64,000 bases of DNA, taken from positions 62,001-126,000 of the forward strand of contig NZ_BAKI01000002.1 of assembly GCF_000583655.1 (NCBI RefSeq), read 5' to 3'. Below, piece after piece: positions 31,534-40,612 of this stretch. The position numbers and the translations under genes are program-made. The first letter of the stretch is position 1. Each line of letters opens with the position of its first letter. The notes beneath the pieces are model-generated. The model was not told the origin of the DNA. It did no database searches and saw only the letters and a program-made list of their open reading frames with translations. This DNA comes from Lentilactobacillus farraginis DSM 18382 = JCM 14108 (GTDB lineage: Bacteria > Bacillota > Bacilli > Lactobacillales > Lactobacillaceae).

Positions 31534-31920
31534 ATGGAAAACATTAACTATACTCCAAAAGATATCCTCCAAAAAGAATTCAAGCAAAAAATGCGTGGGT
31601 ATGATCCAAATGATGTCGATAGCTTTTTAGACAATATTATTAAAGATTACGAAACCTTTAACAAGCAATTGCAAGAGTTAAGCGATGAGAATGAACGTTT
31701 AAAGGTCCAGGTTGATGAATTAAATAAACAATTGGCGGTTGCCGGCAGTCAGCAAATGCCAACCGCCGGTGCCGGTATGCCGACCGCCAGTCGGACGGCT
31801 GCCAGTCAATCAATGTCCAGCGCAACGAATATGGACATCCTTAAGCGTTTGTCTAATTTGGAGAGGCGAGTCTTCGGATCACAATTGGATAGTGGTTCAA
31901 ACGAATCGCACCGGTTATAA
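31534..31920 (+). CDS. gpsB: Cell division protein GpsB
   Basis: A 128-residue DivIVA-like protein. The N-terminal membrane-binding domain ([27 protein letters not shown], quoted in part) is followed by a coiled coil rich in Glu/Leu (about residues 35-70). An Ala/Gly/Pro-rich linker and a C-terminal helix with [13 protein letters not shown] follow. GpsB helps direct penicillin-binding proteins between septum and side wall, which fits the nearby ponA. It is located between ypsA and rnpB as in Bacillus. Confidence 0.92.
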   Translation: MENINYTPKDILQKEFKQKMRGYDPNDVDSFLDNIIKDYETFNKQLQELSDENERLKVQVDELNKQLAVAGSQQMPTAGAGMPTASRTAASQSMSSATNMDILKRLSNLERRVFGSQLDSGSNESHRL

Positions 31921-31944
31921 AGTTTAGTTAACTTATTGGATTCA

Positions 31945-32334
31945 GTGCAAATTCTGAGTAATTGCGGTCGTCTTTAAGGCGGCTGAGGAAAGTCCATTCT
32001 CGCACAGGCTGCGATGCCTGTAGTGTTCGTGCTCGGTGAAAAAATAAGCCGGGGGACTCTGAATAAGAGTTACGGCGGATTCCAAGCTAAGGCCAATGGC
32101 TATGCGGCAGAATCCCTAAGGTGCCACAGTGACGAATGTCGGAAGAAATTTCGGCAGTGGAACGCGGTAAACCCCTCGAGCGGGAAACCCAAACTTTTGG
32201 TAGGGGAGCTTCACACACGGTAAATGAACCAAGTGTGGGGGAGAAATATTTTATTTCTCAGATAGATGATTACTACTTACTGGTTTGTTCCTGGAAATCA
32301 GTGAGCACAAAACATGGCTTATAGGAATTTGCAC
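31945..32334 (+). ncRNA. rnpB: RNase P RNA, bacterial class B
   Basis: The catalytic RNA of RNase P, which matures tRNA 5' ends. The universal GAGGAAAGTCC lies in CR-I at about 32004-32014, with CGCACAGGCTGCGATGCCTGTAGTG beside it (quoted in parts). The far end carries the CR-V counterpart, and the terminal P1 helix pairs GTGCAAATTC at the 5' end with GAATTTGCAC at the 3' end. The order gpsB-rnpB-ypsC is the Bacillus order. The ends are taken from the P1 helix. Confidence 0.9.
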
Positions 32335-32345
32335 AAAGCAGGATA

Positions 32346-32382
32346 GGGGCTGAGACAAAAGTAATTTTGTCCAGCCCTTTTT
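32346..32382 (+). terminator. Terminator after rnpB
   Basis: GGGGCTGAGACAAAA pairs with TTTTGTCCAGCCC around GTAA and is followed by a T-run. The core matches the hairpin after glpK. Confidence 0.8.
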
Positions 32383-32530
32383 ACATAATCAAGATTATTA
32401 CCGAGCAAAAACGGGTGCCAAAAGGCAACTTCCTGCTTCGTAACCGAATTACCCAAATATTCCAGTCTAAAATATTTAGGTAATCCGCTTGCGCTCTGGA
32501 AGTTAACGGCCTCTTGGGACGTTCTCTTTT
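32346..32530. repeat. Dispersed intergenic element, copy 2, with nested long hairpin
   Basis: After the rnpB terminator, 32405-32530 folds as one nested hairpin. AACTTCC pairs with GGAAGTT, ATTACC with GGTAAT, and AAATATT with AATATTT; the outer ends GCCAAAAGG and CCTCTTGGGAC partly pair. It closes with a T-run near 32526-32532. Both arms carry a version of the motif AACGTGCACCGAAAGGTAAC found after glpK. No gene is seen in 32335-32659 apart from this. Confidence 0.6.
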
Positions 32531-32659
32531 TTAATATCTCATAAAAATTCCCAATTTAGCCGTGTTTCCGGCTAAAATACGGTATGATTAAAGAAACAGA
32601 TAAAAACGGTAAAAAAGCCGTGGCATGATGACTCTAAAAGTAAGTGAGCGTGAGATTGA

Positions 32660-33819
32660 TTGAAATTTAAATTAATTGCAACTTGTGCTGCAGGAATTGA
32701 AGCACTCGTAGGTAAAGAACTTCGTGATTTGGGATATGAAACCCAGGTTGAAAATGGCCGGGTTCGGTTTGTCGGTGATGAACAGGACATTATCAAAACA
32801 AATTTATGGCTGAGAACTGCGACCGCATTAAGATCGTCGTAGATGAATTTAAGGCCCAGACTTTTGATGAATTGTTTGAAAAAACAGCCAGTAATCAGTG
32901 GGACCGATTGCTGCCAATGGATGCCGAATTTCCAGTTGAAGGCCGGTCACGGAATTCAAAGCTGCATAGCGTACCGGATGTTCAGGCAATCGTTAAAAAG
33001 GCAATTGTGAATTCATTGAGTACTGCTTACCACCGGCATACCAGATTACCTGAAACCGGGGCCAAATTTCCACTCGAGATTGCCCTTAATAAGGACCAGG
33101 CCATGCTGACGCTGGACACAACCGGCCCCAGCTTGTTTAAACGCGGGTATCGAATCGAAAAGGGACCGGCACCATTGAAAGAAAATATGGCGGCTGCACT
33201 TATTTTGCTAACTAGTTGGTACCCGGATATGCCGTTTATTGATCCAATGTGTGGCTCCGGGACAATTCCCATTGAGGCAGCTTTGATCGGCCGCAACATT
33301 GCGCCCGGCTTTAATCGTGATTTCCTTTGTGAAAATTGGCCCTGGATTAACGCGGAAATGGTCCGCCGGGTTCGTGACGAAGCGGACTCTAAAGCGGATT
33401 ATGATCGGCAATTGGATATTTCGGCCAGTGATATTAACGAAAATATGGTCGAAATTGCCAAAAAGAATGCCGAAGAGGTTGGTCTGCTGGCTGACATTCA
33501 ATTTAAGCAGCTGGCAGTCGCTGATTTCAAAACGGATAAGGTAAACGGTGTAATCGTTGCTAATCCACCGTATGGTGAGCGAATGAGTGAAAAAAAGCAG
33601 GTTCATGAATTGTATCGTCAGATGGGCAGGGCTTTTAAACCGTTAACCAGTTGGTCCAAATACTTCTTAACTTCGGATCTTGAATTTGAAAACTTTTATG
33701 GTCAAAAGGCCACCAAACGGCGGAAATTATATAACGGCGCCCTAAGAACGGATTATTTTCAATATTGGGGTAAAAAAGTTCGCAATATGAGCAGTCTATC
33801 GAATTATTCAGCCGATTAA
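32660..33819 (+). CDS. YpsC-type 23S rRNA (guanine-N2) methyltransferase, RlmL-like (frame broken once)
   Basis: About 386 residues when repaired. An N-terminal THUMP domain (AGIEALVGKELRDLG) is followed by a Rossmann methyltransferase with PFIDPMCGSGTIPIEAALI (SAM site) and the catalytic VANPPYGERM. The break near 32821 is mended by one G in GCG_ACC, giving LWLRTADRIKIVVDEF. The start TTG 32660 lies a few bases after GTGAG. The location directly after rnpB is the conserved position of ypsC. Confidence 0.9.
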
Positions 33820-33869
33820 AACGGCTTTTTATGTTAAAATAGGAACTATTGGCAGAAAGAAGTGAGCAG

Positions 33870-34981
33870 ATGCAAAAGCGAGTTGCCGTAATTGGTGGCG
33901 GGATCATTGGTGCAACAGCTGCTTTTTACCTAAGTTATTTGGATCAATCACAATCATTATCCGTAACGTTGTTTGATGATGATTTGGGCCAAGCAACCAA
34001 GGCGGCCTCGGGAATTATTTCCCCCTGGCTGTCAAAACGACGGAACAAACGCTGGTACGCTTTAGCTAAACAGGGGGCTGCTTTTTATCCAAAGTTAATC
34101 GCGGACGCAAAGCTTGGACCAAATGTTTACCAGCAAACGGGGACCATTGTGACTCGAAAGCAGCCTGATGACCTTGAAAGTCTATACCAAGAGGCCATGA
34201 TTAAGCTGCAGCATACGCCGGCCATGCAGGACGTCGAGTTGCTTTCTGCCCGTGAGGTTGGCCGAAGACTCCCATTTTTAACCAATCCGCCGGCAGGGAT
34301 CTTTGTGAAAGGCGGTGCCAAAATTGATGGTCGCTGTTTTATTGAAGAGCTCCTAAAGCAGGCACAAAAGCAGCGGCTGATCGTCCGCCGACAACGGGTC
34401 TTTTTCGATAAAAGTGGTCAAATTAGAACATCTATGGGATTGGAAAAATTTGATACCATTATCGTTGCGACTGGTGCGTGGATGAAAGGAACTTTAAAAC
34501 CACTTAATTATTTAGTTAAAATTCGACCGCAAAAGGGCCAATTGATTGATCTAGCTGTTAATCCGCTTCGATATCGGAGCCGACTGCCGGTTTTAATGCC
34601 GGAAGGCAGTTCAGATATTATCCCATTCAGCCAACGGAAGTTAGTGGTTGGTGCGACCCATGAAAATGATGGTGGCTTCGATCTTAAAGCGACAGCGAAA
34701 GCCCAAACGCTGCTCCTGAAAAACGCCCAAGTCTTTGACAACCGGCTAAAAGCAGGGCAGATTATGCAAACCAGAGTCGCACCCGGGCTTATACGGATGA
34801 CTTCGCACCGTTTTTTGGTCGGCTGCCGAGTAACCCCAATATTTTGCTAGGTGGTGGTTTAGGATCATCAGGATTGACTACCGGGCCGATAATTGGTTAT
34901 TTACTGGCCAAAGCGATTGTGGATGAACAATGGGGGCACTGGGAAGCATTTACCAGGCCATTAAGCAACTACATCATTTAG
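33870..34981 (+). CDS. FAD-dependent oxidoreductase, DadA/ThiO family (frame broken once)
   Basis: About 370 residues when repaired. The FAD-binding Rossmann motif VAVIGGGIIGATAAFYL is at the very start; then SGIISPWLSKRRNKRWY, and the C-terminal LLGGGLGSSGLTTGPIIG closing the FAD site. It likely oxidises an amine or a D-amino acid; the substrate is unknown. The break near 34779 is repaired by one G in GTC_GCACCC, which gives VGTRAYTDDFAPFFG. ATG 33870 follows AGTGAG. Its end overlaps the convergent RNase HI-like gene by eight bases. Confidence 0.85.
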
Positions 34982-35363
34982 CATGCAGGGCCTGAGTAGC
35001 CAGATAATGGGCGCCGTGATTTTGACTGTCAGGGATCCAAGTATTAATAACGGTCGAAAAATGCTGCTGCAGGGTTAGTAATTGTTCGGTTTGATTTTCG
35101 AAATGTTTGGCATAGGCCTTATTAAGGCTATCAATGACAATTTTGCTGTCGGTGTAATAAAAAACAAACCCGGTGGGGTCGGCTTTTAAATCGATTAGTT
35201 TTTGAAAGCCGATAATGGCGGCTGTAAATTCAGCCTCGTGGTTGTTCATTGGTTGAATTTTTTGACTTAGTTGTATTTGATGGCCGTTTTGAATTATTAA
35301 GATTCCGATAGCCGCTTGGCAGGTTCGCTGGTTAACGGCTGCATCTGTATATAGTTTAATCAT
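34974..35363 (-). CDS. RNase HI-fold protein (EbsB/YpeP-like)
   Basis: A 129-residue RNase H-fold protein: Asp7 in LYTDAAV, Glu45 in NNHEAEF and Asp72 in YYTDSK match the catalytic acids. The fourth position of RNase HI, the Asp of an ADxLA motif, is His119 here (NHGAHYLA). The family is common in Firmicutes next to ebsA-like genes and has sometimes been named EbsB. Nuclease activity is plausible but not proven. Confidence 0.8.
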   Translation of the reverse strand: MIKLYTDAAVNQRTCQAAIGILIIQNGHQIQLSQKIQPMNNHEAEFTAAIIGFQKLIDLKADPTGFVFYYTDSKIVIDSLNKAYAKHFENQTEQLLTLQQHFSTVINTWIPDSQNHGAHYLATQALHAK

Positions 35364-35400
35364 TTTGGCACCACTTTCTTTGATTTAAGGAGCTTGTTTA

Positions 35401-35787
35401 ATGATAACGCAAAAACGACACTTTTTTTACCAGCCAAATCCATTAAGCAGCATTATCTGCTGGAGTTGGACGCTGCTGATCTTTTTTATTGGCGTAATCA
35501 TCTGGTTGGAAATTACGCATTTTCAATGGATAACCTTGTTTTTCTTCGTCCTATTTGCCTTTTTAACGTGGGCGGAAATTCATTTTCGAAGTATTCAGGT
35601 ATACGAAAACAAGTTGATTGTCAGCCGAATCACTAATCCACATTGGCTGGTTGTTGATTTTGACCAGATTTCTCACGTAACGACATCAAAATATCAACTT
35701 GGATTTGTTGCGAATACCCGAATTTATAGTTTTATCCTGCCTGCCAACTCTGTGATTGAAATCAGTGAAATGATTTCTAAAAAATAA
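35401..35787 (+). CDS. EbsA family membrane protein
   Basis: A 128-residue protein with two adjacent transmembrane segments (about residues 15-38 and 42-60) followed by a PH-like cytosolic half. Length, topology and position beside the RNase HI-like gene match EbsA of enterococci and lactobacilli. Its role is unresolved; an old link to aggregation substance expression in Enterococcus gave the name. ATG 35401 follows AAGGAG. Divergent from the RNase HI-like gene. Confidence 0.75.
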   Translation: MITQKRHFFYQPNPLSSIICWSWTLLIFFIGVIIWLEITHFQWITLFFFVLFAFLTWAEIHFRSIQVYENKLIVSRITNPHWLVVDFDQISHVTTSKYQLGFVANTRIYSFILPANSVIEISEMISKK

Positions 35788-35825
35788 ATTTTAATCCAAT
35801 ATTGAAATCAAGGAGGATTTTTATT

Positions 35826-37486
35826 ATGAAAAGCGATGTTGAAATTTCCCAGGAAGCTAAGATGGCTCCTATTACAACAGTGACAAATCAACTTGGAATC
35901 GATCCGGATGATCTTGAACAATATGGTAAGTTTAAAACAAAGGTCAACTTTGACCCGACAGCCAGTCATCAAGACGGCAAATTAATTTTAGTTACCTCAA
36001 TTAATCCGACTGCCGCCGGTGAAGGAAAAACGACGGTTACTATTGGTCTGGGTGACGCGTTTAAGGAATTACATAAAAACGTTGTGCTTGCCTTACGGGA
36101 ACCTTCGTTAGGCCCCGTAATGGGTATGAAAGGCGGTGCAACCGGTGGTGGGTACGCCCAGGTCGTGCCAATGGAAGATATTAACCTTCACTTCACAGGT
36201 GACTTTGACGCTTTGACCGAGGCCCACAATACTTTGGCTGCATTAATTGATAACCATATTCAGCATGGGAATCAGTTAAATATTGATCCACGTCAAATCG
36301 TTTGGAAGCGGGTATTGGATGTCAATGATCGTGAACTTCGCCAAGTTGTAATCGGTCTTGGCGGCAGAACCTCAGGGGTTCCCCGTCAGGACGGCTTTGA
36401 TATCACAGTTGCCAGCGAGCTGATGGCAATCCTGTGTCTGGCAACCAGTCTGCAGGATTTGAAAAAGCGAATCAGCAAAATCCTGATTGGTTATACGTAT
36501 GACCGTCAGCCGGTTTACGTTAGCGATCTTCACGTTGAAGGTGCTTTAACACTGCTGCTTAAAGACGCGGTTAAACCAAATTTGGTTCAAACACTTGAGC
36601 AGACACCTGCATTTATTCATGGCGGTCCCTTTGCAAACATCGCGCATGGCTGCAACAGTATTTTAGCTACCAAAGCGGCCTTGGCATATGGCGATTACGC
36701 GATTACCGAGCTGGCTTCGGCTCTGACTTGGGTGCCGAGAAGTTTATGGATATTGTAACGCCGAGATTAAACAAAACACCTGACTGTGTCGTGGTTGTTG
36801 CAACAGTTCGCGCTTTAAAGCTCAACGGCGGTGCCGATAAAAAAGAATTGAATGTTGAAAATCTGGCAGCCTTAAAAAAGGGCGTTGTCAATTTGAAGCG
36901 CCACGTAGAAGGTATGCAGCAGTACGGCAAGCCGGTAATTGTGGCAATCAACAAATTTGCCACTGATTCCGATGATGAATTAAGCTACTTATCAAACTAT
37001 GTTAAAAACACACTCAAAGTAACCGGCGAAATTATCAATAGTTGGGCTCAGGGTGGCCAAGGCGGTCTTGACTTGGCTAAAAAAGTAATTGCGGCATGCG
37101 ACACGCCAGCTGACTTTCATCGGCTTTATGATGAAAATGCCGGTGTTTTAGAGAAAATGCAGGCAATTGTAACCCGGATTTATGGTGGTGCCAACGTAGA
37201 ACTATCCAGAAAAGCCAAGAATCAGTTGAAACGAATCGAAAAAATGGGTTACGATCACTTGCCTGTTTGCATGGCGAAAACTCAGTACTCTTTTACTGAT
37301 AATGCTAAACAATTAGGCGCCCCGGAAAATTTCACGATTCACGTTTCCGACCTGCAGCTTAAATTAGGGGCTGGCTTTATTGTGGCGCTTACTGGTAAAA
37401 TATTAACAATGCCCGGTTTGCCAAGTCATCCGGCAGCTTTGGACATGGATATTGATGAAAACGGTCGAATTACCGGCCTATTCTAA
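35826..37486 (+). CDS. fhs: Formate--tetrahydrofolate ligase (frame broken once)
   Basis: About 553 residues when repaired. It charges THF with formate using ATP to give 10-formyl-THF for purine and fMet synthesis. It has the P-loop [17 protein letters not shown], the [20 protein letters not shown] block (quoted in part) and FNIxHGCNS-like NIAHGCNS. The break near 36710 is mended by one G in GAG_CTGG, giving [18 protein letters not shown] 35826 is 8-9 bases behind AAGGAGG. It connects functionally to the folate operon at 47-51 kb. Confidence 0.93.
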
Positions 37487-37500
37487 AAGGGGATTTTTAG

Positions 37501-37941
37501 TTGCCAGTTATAGTTATTATCGGCATTCTGTTACTAATCGGGCTCGATCAGCTTGTGAAGCATTGGGTCGTTGGAACATTGGCGCTTGGACAATCGTTTT
37601 CGGTGGTTCCAGGCGTTTTGTCGATTACTCGGATAAATAATACCGGTGCTGCCTGGAGCATTTTATCAGGCCACCAATTTATTTTTGTACTCATTGCGAT
37701 TGTAGCCGCTATCTTGATTGGTTATTTTTTAATTCATTATTGGTCGAATTTGTGGTATCGATTTGGATTAAGCCTGCTTTTTGCCGGAACAATCGGGAAT
37801 GTGATCGATCGAATCTTCAGCAATCATGTTGTTGACATGTTTCAACTGGATTTTATCAATTTTCCAATTTTTAATTGCGCCGATATGTATTTAACCATTG
37901 GGATCTTAATTATTGGATTTGCGATTATCCGTGAAAAGTAG
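37501..37941 (+). CDS. lspA: Prolipoprotein signal peptidase
   Basis: A 146-residue membrane aspartyl protease that removes lipoprotein signal peptides. Four hydrophobic segments are visible. The first catalytic Asp is in GNVIDRI and the second in FNCADMY; the family more often has FNVADS, so Cys and Met here are mild departures. NNTGAAWSI is conserved. The start is TTG 37501 behind AAAAGGGG. It is followed by rluD, the usual lspA-rluD pair. Confidence 0.92.
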   Translation: MPVIVIIGILLLIGLDQLVKHWVVGTLALGQSFSVVPGVLSITRINNTGAAWSILSGHQFIFVLIAIVAAILIGYFLIHYWSNLWYRFGLSLLFAGTIGNVIDRIFSNHVVDMFQLDFINFPIFNCADMYLTIGILIIGFAIIREK

Positions 37942-37957
37942 AGCGAGGGAAGCCAGA

Positions 37958-38868
37958 TTGTCTAAAAAATTTGAAATTACCGATGAATTGGGACGTTTAG
38001 ATAAAATTGTGAGCGAATTGGATTCCCAAATAAGTCGGTCGAAAGCAAAAAAAATGATTGAAGACGGCACGATTACCGTCAATGATGAAAAAAAGAAGCC
38101 CAAGTATGAAACCAAGCCGGCCGACATTATTTTGGTTCAAGACCTTCAGCCGAAGTCTGTTCAAATTGAGCCGGAAAACATCCCGCTTGATATTGTTTAT
38201 GAAGATGATGATGTCATCGTGGTCAATAAGCCGCAAGGAATGGTTGTCCATCCTTCCGCGGGTCATCCCAACCATACGTTGGTGAACGCGCTGCTGTTTC
38301 ACAGCCCGCTTTCTACCATTAACGGTCAGTATCGTCCGGGAATCGTCCATCGTATTGATAAGGATACTTCCGGCCTCTTGATGGTTGCCAAAAACGATGA
38401 TGCCCATAGAGCGTTATCCGAACAGCTAAAGGCTAAAAAGAACCTGCGAAAATACGTTGCCTTGGTTCACGGAAGAATCAAAGAGAATACCGGTGTGATC
38501 AACGCACCGATTGGTCGTTCACCGAAGGATCGAAAAAACAGGCAGTCGTTTTAAATGGCCGACCGGCGATTACCCATTTTAAAGTGCTGGAGCGGTTTGC
38601 GGATTATACCTTGGTATCCTGTCGATTGGAAACCGGCCGGACCCACCAAATCAGGGTGCATATGCAGTATATTGGGCATCCATTGGTTGGCGACCCACTG
38701 TACGGTCCTAAAAAAACCATTCACGGTAACGGCCAATTCCTGCATGCACAGGAATTGGGGTTTGAACATCCACGAACCCATGAATTAATGATTTTTTCAG
38801 CACCGCTTCCTGAAGTTTTTGAGAAAACCCTGCGGACCTTGCGGGTAAATCAATCACTTGAATCTTGA
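37958..38868 (+). CDS. RluD-type pseudouridine synthase (frame broken once)
   Basis: About 303 residues when repaired. An N-terminal S4 RNA-binding domain (GRLDKIVSELDSQISRS) leads to the RluA-family catalytic core with HRIDKDTSGLLMVAK (catalytic Asp) and the later RTHQIRVHM. It isomerises uridines in large-subunit rRNA. The break near 38537 lies in an A run; adding one base restores RSPKDRKKQAVVLNGRP. TTG 37958 follows GAGGGA and overlaps nothing, whereas upstream in-frame codons lie inside lspA. Confidence 0.9.
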
Positions 38869-38894
38869 CAACTTGGCAGGACTCCCATATTCTG
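38865..38894 (+). promoter_or_regulatory. Possible promoter of pyrR-carA-carB
   Basis: TTGACA (38865-38870) overlaps the rluD stop, with TATTCT (38889-38894) at 18 bp. The remaining leader is only about 60 nt and shows neither a PyrR-binding loop nor an attenuator hairpin. Confidence 0.45.
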
Positions 38895-38959
38895 GAATGG
38901 ATAAGCAATCGTAATATAAAAATGAATGTGTGTAAAAATGATCTAAGGAGAATTTAGTA

Positions 38960-39493
38960 ATGGGCAAAATAATTTTGGATAAAATGGCCATGCAACGGGC
39001 ATTAACGCGAATCACTTATGAAATTGTCGAAAAAAACAAAGGGGTAGAAGACCTGGTTTTGATTGGAATTAAGACCAGGGGCATTTTTCTGGCCAATCGA
39101 ATTGCCGACCGGCTTCAGCAATTGGAAAATGTGACCATCCCGGTTGGAGAACTCGATATTACCAACTATCGTGATGATATCGAACACGATTCACTCAGCA
39201 CGGATGTCAAAATGTCCAATAACAAAATCGACTTTTCAGTTGAAGGAAAGCGGGTCATTCTGGTGGATGATGTTTTATACACGGGCAGAACCGTCAGAGC
39301 TGCATTATCAGCTGTCATGGATTTAGGTCGGCCAAAGAGTATTAATTTGGCGGTTTTGGTTGACCGCGGTCATCGTGAATTACCAATTCGAGCTGATTTT
39401 GTCGGCAAGAATATTCCAAGTTCCCAAAAAGAAAAGATCAAGGTATATGTATCAGAAATTGATGACAAGGACGCAGTTGAACTCATCAAATGA
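38960..39493 (+). CDS. pyrR: PyrR bifunctional pyr regulator / uracil phosphoribosyltransferase
   Basis: A 177-residue PyrR of normal length. The PRPP-binding loop is [19 protein letters not shown], and [18 protein letters not shown] is the conserved RNA- and uracil-binding region. PyrR binds pyr mRNA leaders with UMP and causes attenuation; many also have UPRTase activity. Unlike canonical pyr operons, this pyrR is followed only by divergent carA and carB genes, without pyrB, pyrC, pyrD, pyrE or pyrF. It is probably a second PyrR of the genome (inference). Confidence 0.93.
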   Translation: MGKIILDKMAMQRALTRITYEIVEKNKGVEDLVLIGIKTRGIFLANRIADRLQQLENVTIPVGELDITNYRDDIEHDSLSTDVKMSNNKIDFSVEGKRVILVDDVLYTGRTVRAALSAVMDLGRPKSINLAVLVDRGHRELPIRADFVGKNIPSSQKEKIKVYVSEIDDKDAVELIK

Positions 39494-39520
39494 TCCTTAT
39501 CCTGGTAGTGAGGAGTCAAC

Positions 39521-40612
39521 ATGACGCAAAGATATTTGATATTAGAAGATGGTTCCGCGTATGCGGGAAAAGCTTTTGGATCACTCGCCACGACTACGGG
39601 TGAACTAGTGGCCAACTCGACAATGAACGGTTATCAGGAAATTATTTCCAACCAGATTTACCATAACCAAATCATTGTTTTCACTCAAACCTCAATTGGT
39701 AATACAGGGCTCGCGCAAAACGCGTATGAGTCCGTTTTGCCGTCAGCAAAAGGGGTCATTGTCCGGGAGTATGAAAACTTGGCGACAGACCATTTTAAGC
39801 GGATCTCTTTAGATCGATATTTAAAACGACATAAGATTCCCGGCATATATGATGTGGATACCCGCCAAATTAGACGTCATTTACAGCAAAAAGGTAACAT
39901 GATGGCCAGCATTGTTGATGTTGCTGATGAACACGCTTTTGATCAATTACACGCCACGGTTTTAACCAATCAACAGGTAGCGCAGGTAGCAACCCCGAAA
40001 CCTTATCCCAACCCGGACGAGGGGGCCAACGTGATTGTCGTTGACTTCGGCTTGAAGAGCGGGATTCTTCGGGAATTATCCAAGCGGGACTGTAATGTGA
40101 CAGTTGTGCCGTGGAGTGCTACCAGTGAGGCAATTTTGGATTTGGATCCTGATGGGGTTGTACTGTCCACAGGTCCGGGAGCCCCTGGGAATTTACCTGA
40201 ATCGGTTTTACAAATGATTCGAGAAGTTCAAACGCAGGTTCCGTTATTGGGGATTGGTCTTGGTCATGAATTATTCGCGATGGCCAATGGTGCGAAAGTT
40301 GACCAGCTTCGAGTTGAACATCATGGCAGTAACCATCCGATTAGAGAGATTATTACCAACGAAATCTTTTTCTCCGGCCAAGAACAGGGCTATGCCGTCG
40401 ATTCAAAGTCAATTGATCACGCAAAATTATTTATTACCCATATTGATTTGGTAAATGGGACGGTTCAGGGGCTTAGACACCGGGATTATCCGGCTTTTTC
40501 GGTTCAATTTTCTCCAGATGGTGCCCCCGGTCCCAAAGACAGTGTTGGTTTGTTTGACGACTTTACGGAATTTATGGCAAGAAGAAGGGATAATAATGAC
40601 GACGAATATTAA
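39521..40612 (+). CDS. CarA-like carbamoyl-phosphate synthase small subunit, catalytic triad lost
   Basis: A 363-residue protein collinear with CarA: N-terminal domain with MNGYQEIISN and GIYDVDTRQIRRHL, then the class I glutaminase fold (VIVVDFGLKSGILREL, VLSTGPGAPGNLP). The active site is gone. The nucleophile elbow reads GIGLGHE, so the catalytic Cys is Gly246 and the following Gln is Glu250. The His-x-Glu pair of the usual QFHPE is QFSPD (Ser331, Asp333). The frame is intact with a good ribosome binding site (GAGGAG), so this is a divergent protein and not decay. It cannot hydrolyse glutamine by the known mechanism; a scaffold or sensor role is inference. It overlaps carB by 17 bases. Confidence 0.85.
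   Translation: MTQRYLILEDGSAYAGKAFGSLATTTGELVANSTMNGYQEIISNQIYHNQIIVFTQTSIGNTGLAQNAYESVLPSAKGVIVREYENLATDHFKRISLDRYLKRHKIPGIYDVDTRQIRRHLQQKGNMMASIVDVADEHAFDQLHATVLTNQQVAQVATPKPYPNPDEGANVIVVDFGLKSGILRELSKRDCNVTVVPWSATSEAILDLDPDGVVLSTGPGAPGNLPESVLQMIREVQTQVPLLGIGLGHELFAMANGAKVDQLRVEHHGSNHPIREIITNEIFFSGQEQGYAVDSKSIDHAKLFITHIDLVNGTVQGLRHRDYPAFSVQFSPDGAPGPKDSVGLFDDFTEFMARRRDNNDDEY

Noticed and set aside
32014-32324. Small open frames inside rnpB
   Set aside because: They fall in a highly structured catalytic RNA and have no ribosome binding sites or homologous look.
38555-38788. A 77-residue frame overlapping the second part of rluD
   Set aside because: It is out of frame with the RluA-family sequence that continues at 38540-38868.
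38895-38959. PyrR-dependent attenuator in the pyrR leader
   Set aside because: The leader is too short and lacks the PyrR-binding loop and competing hairpins.
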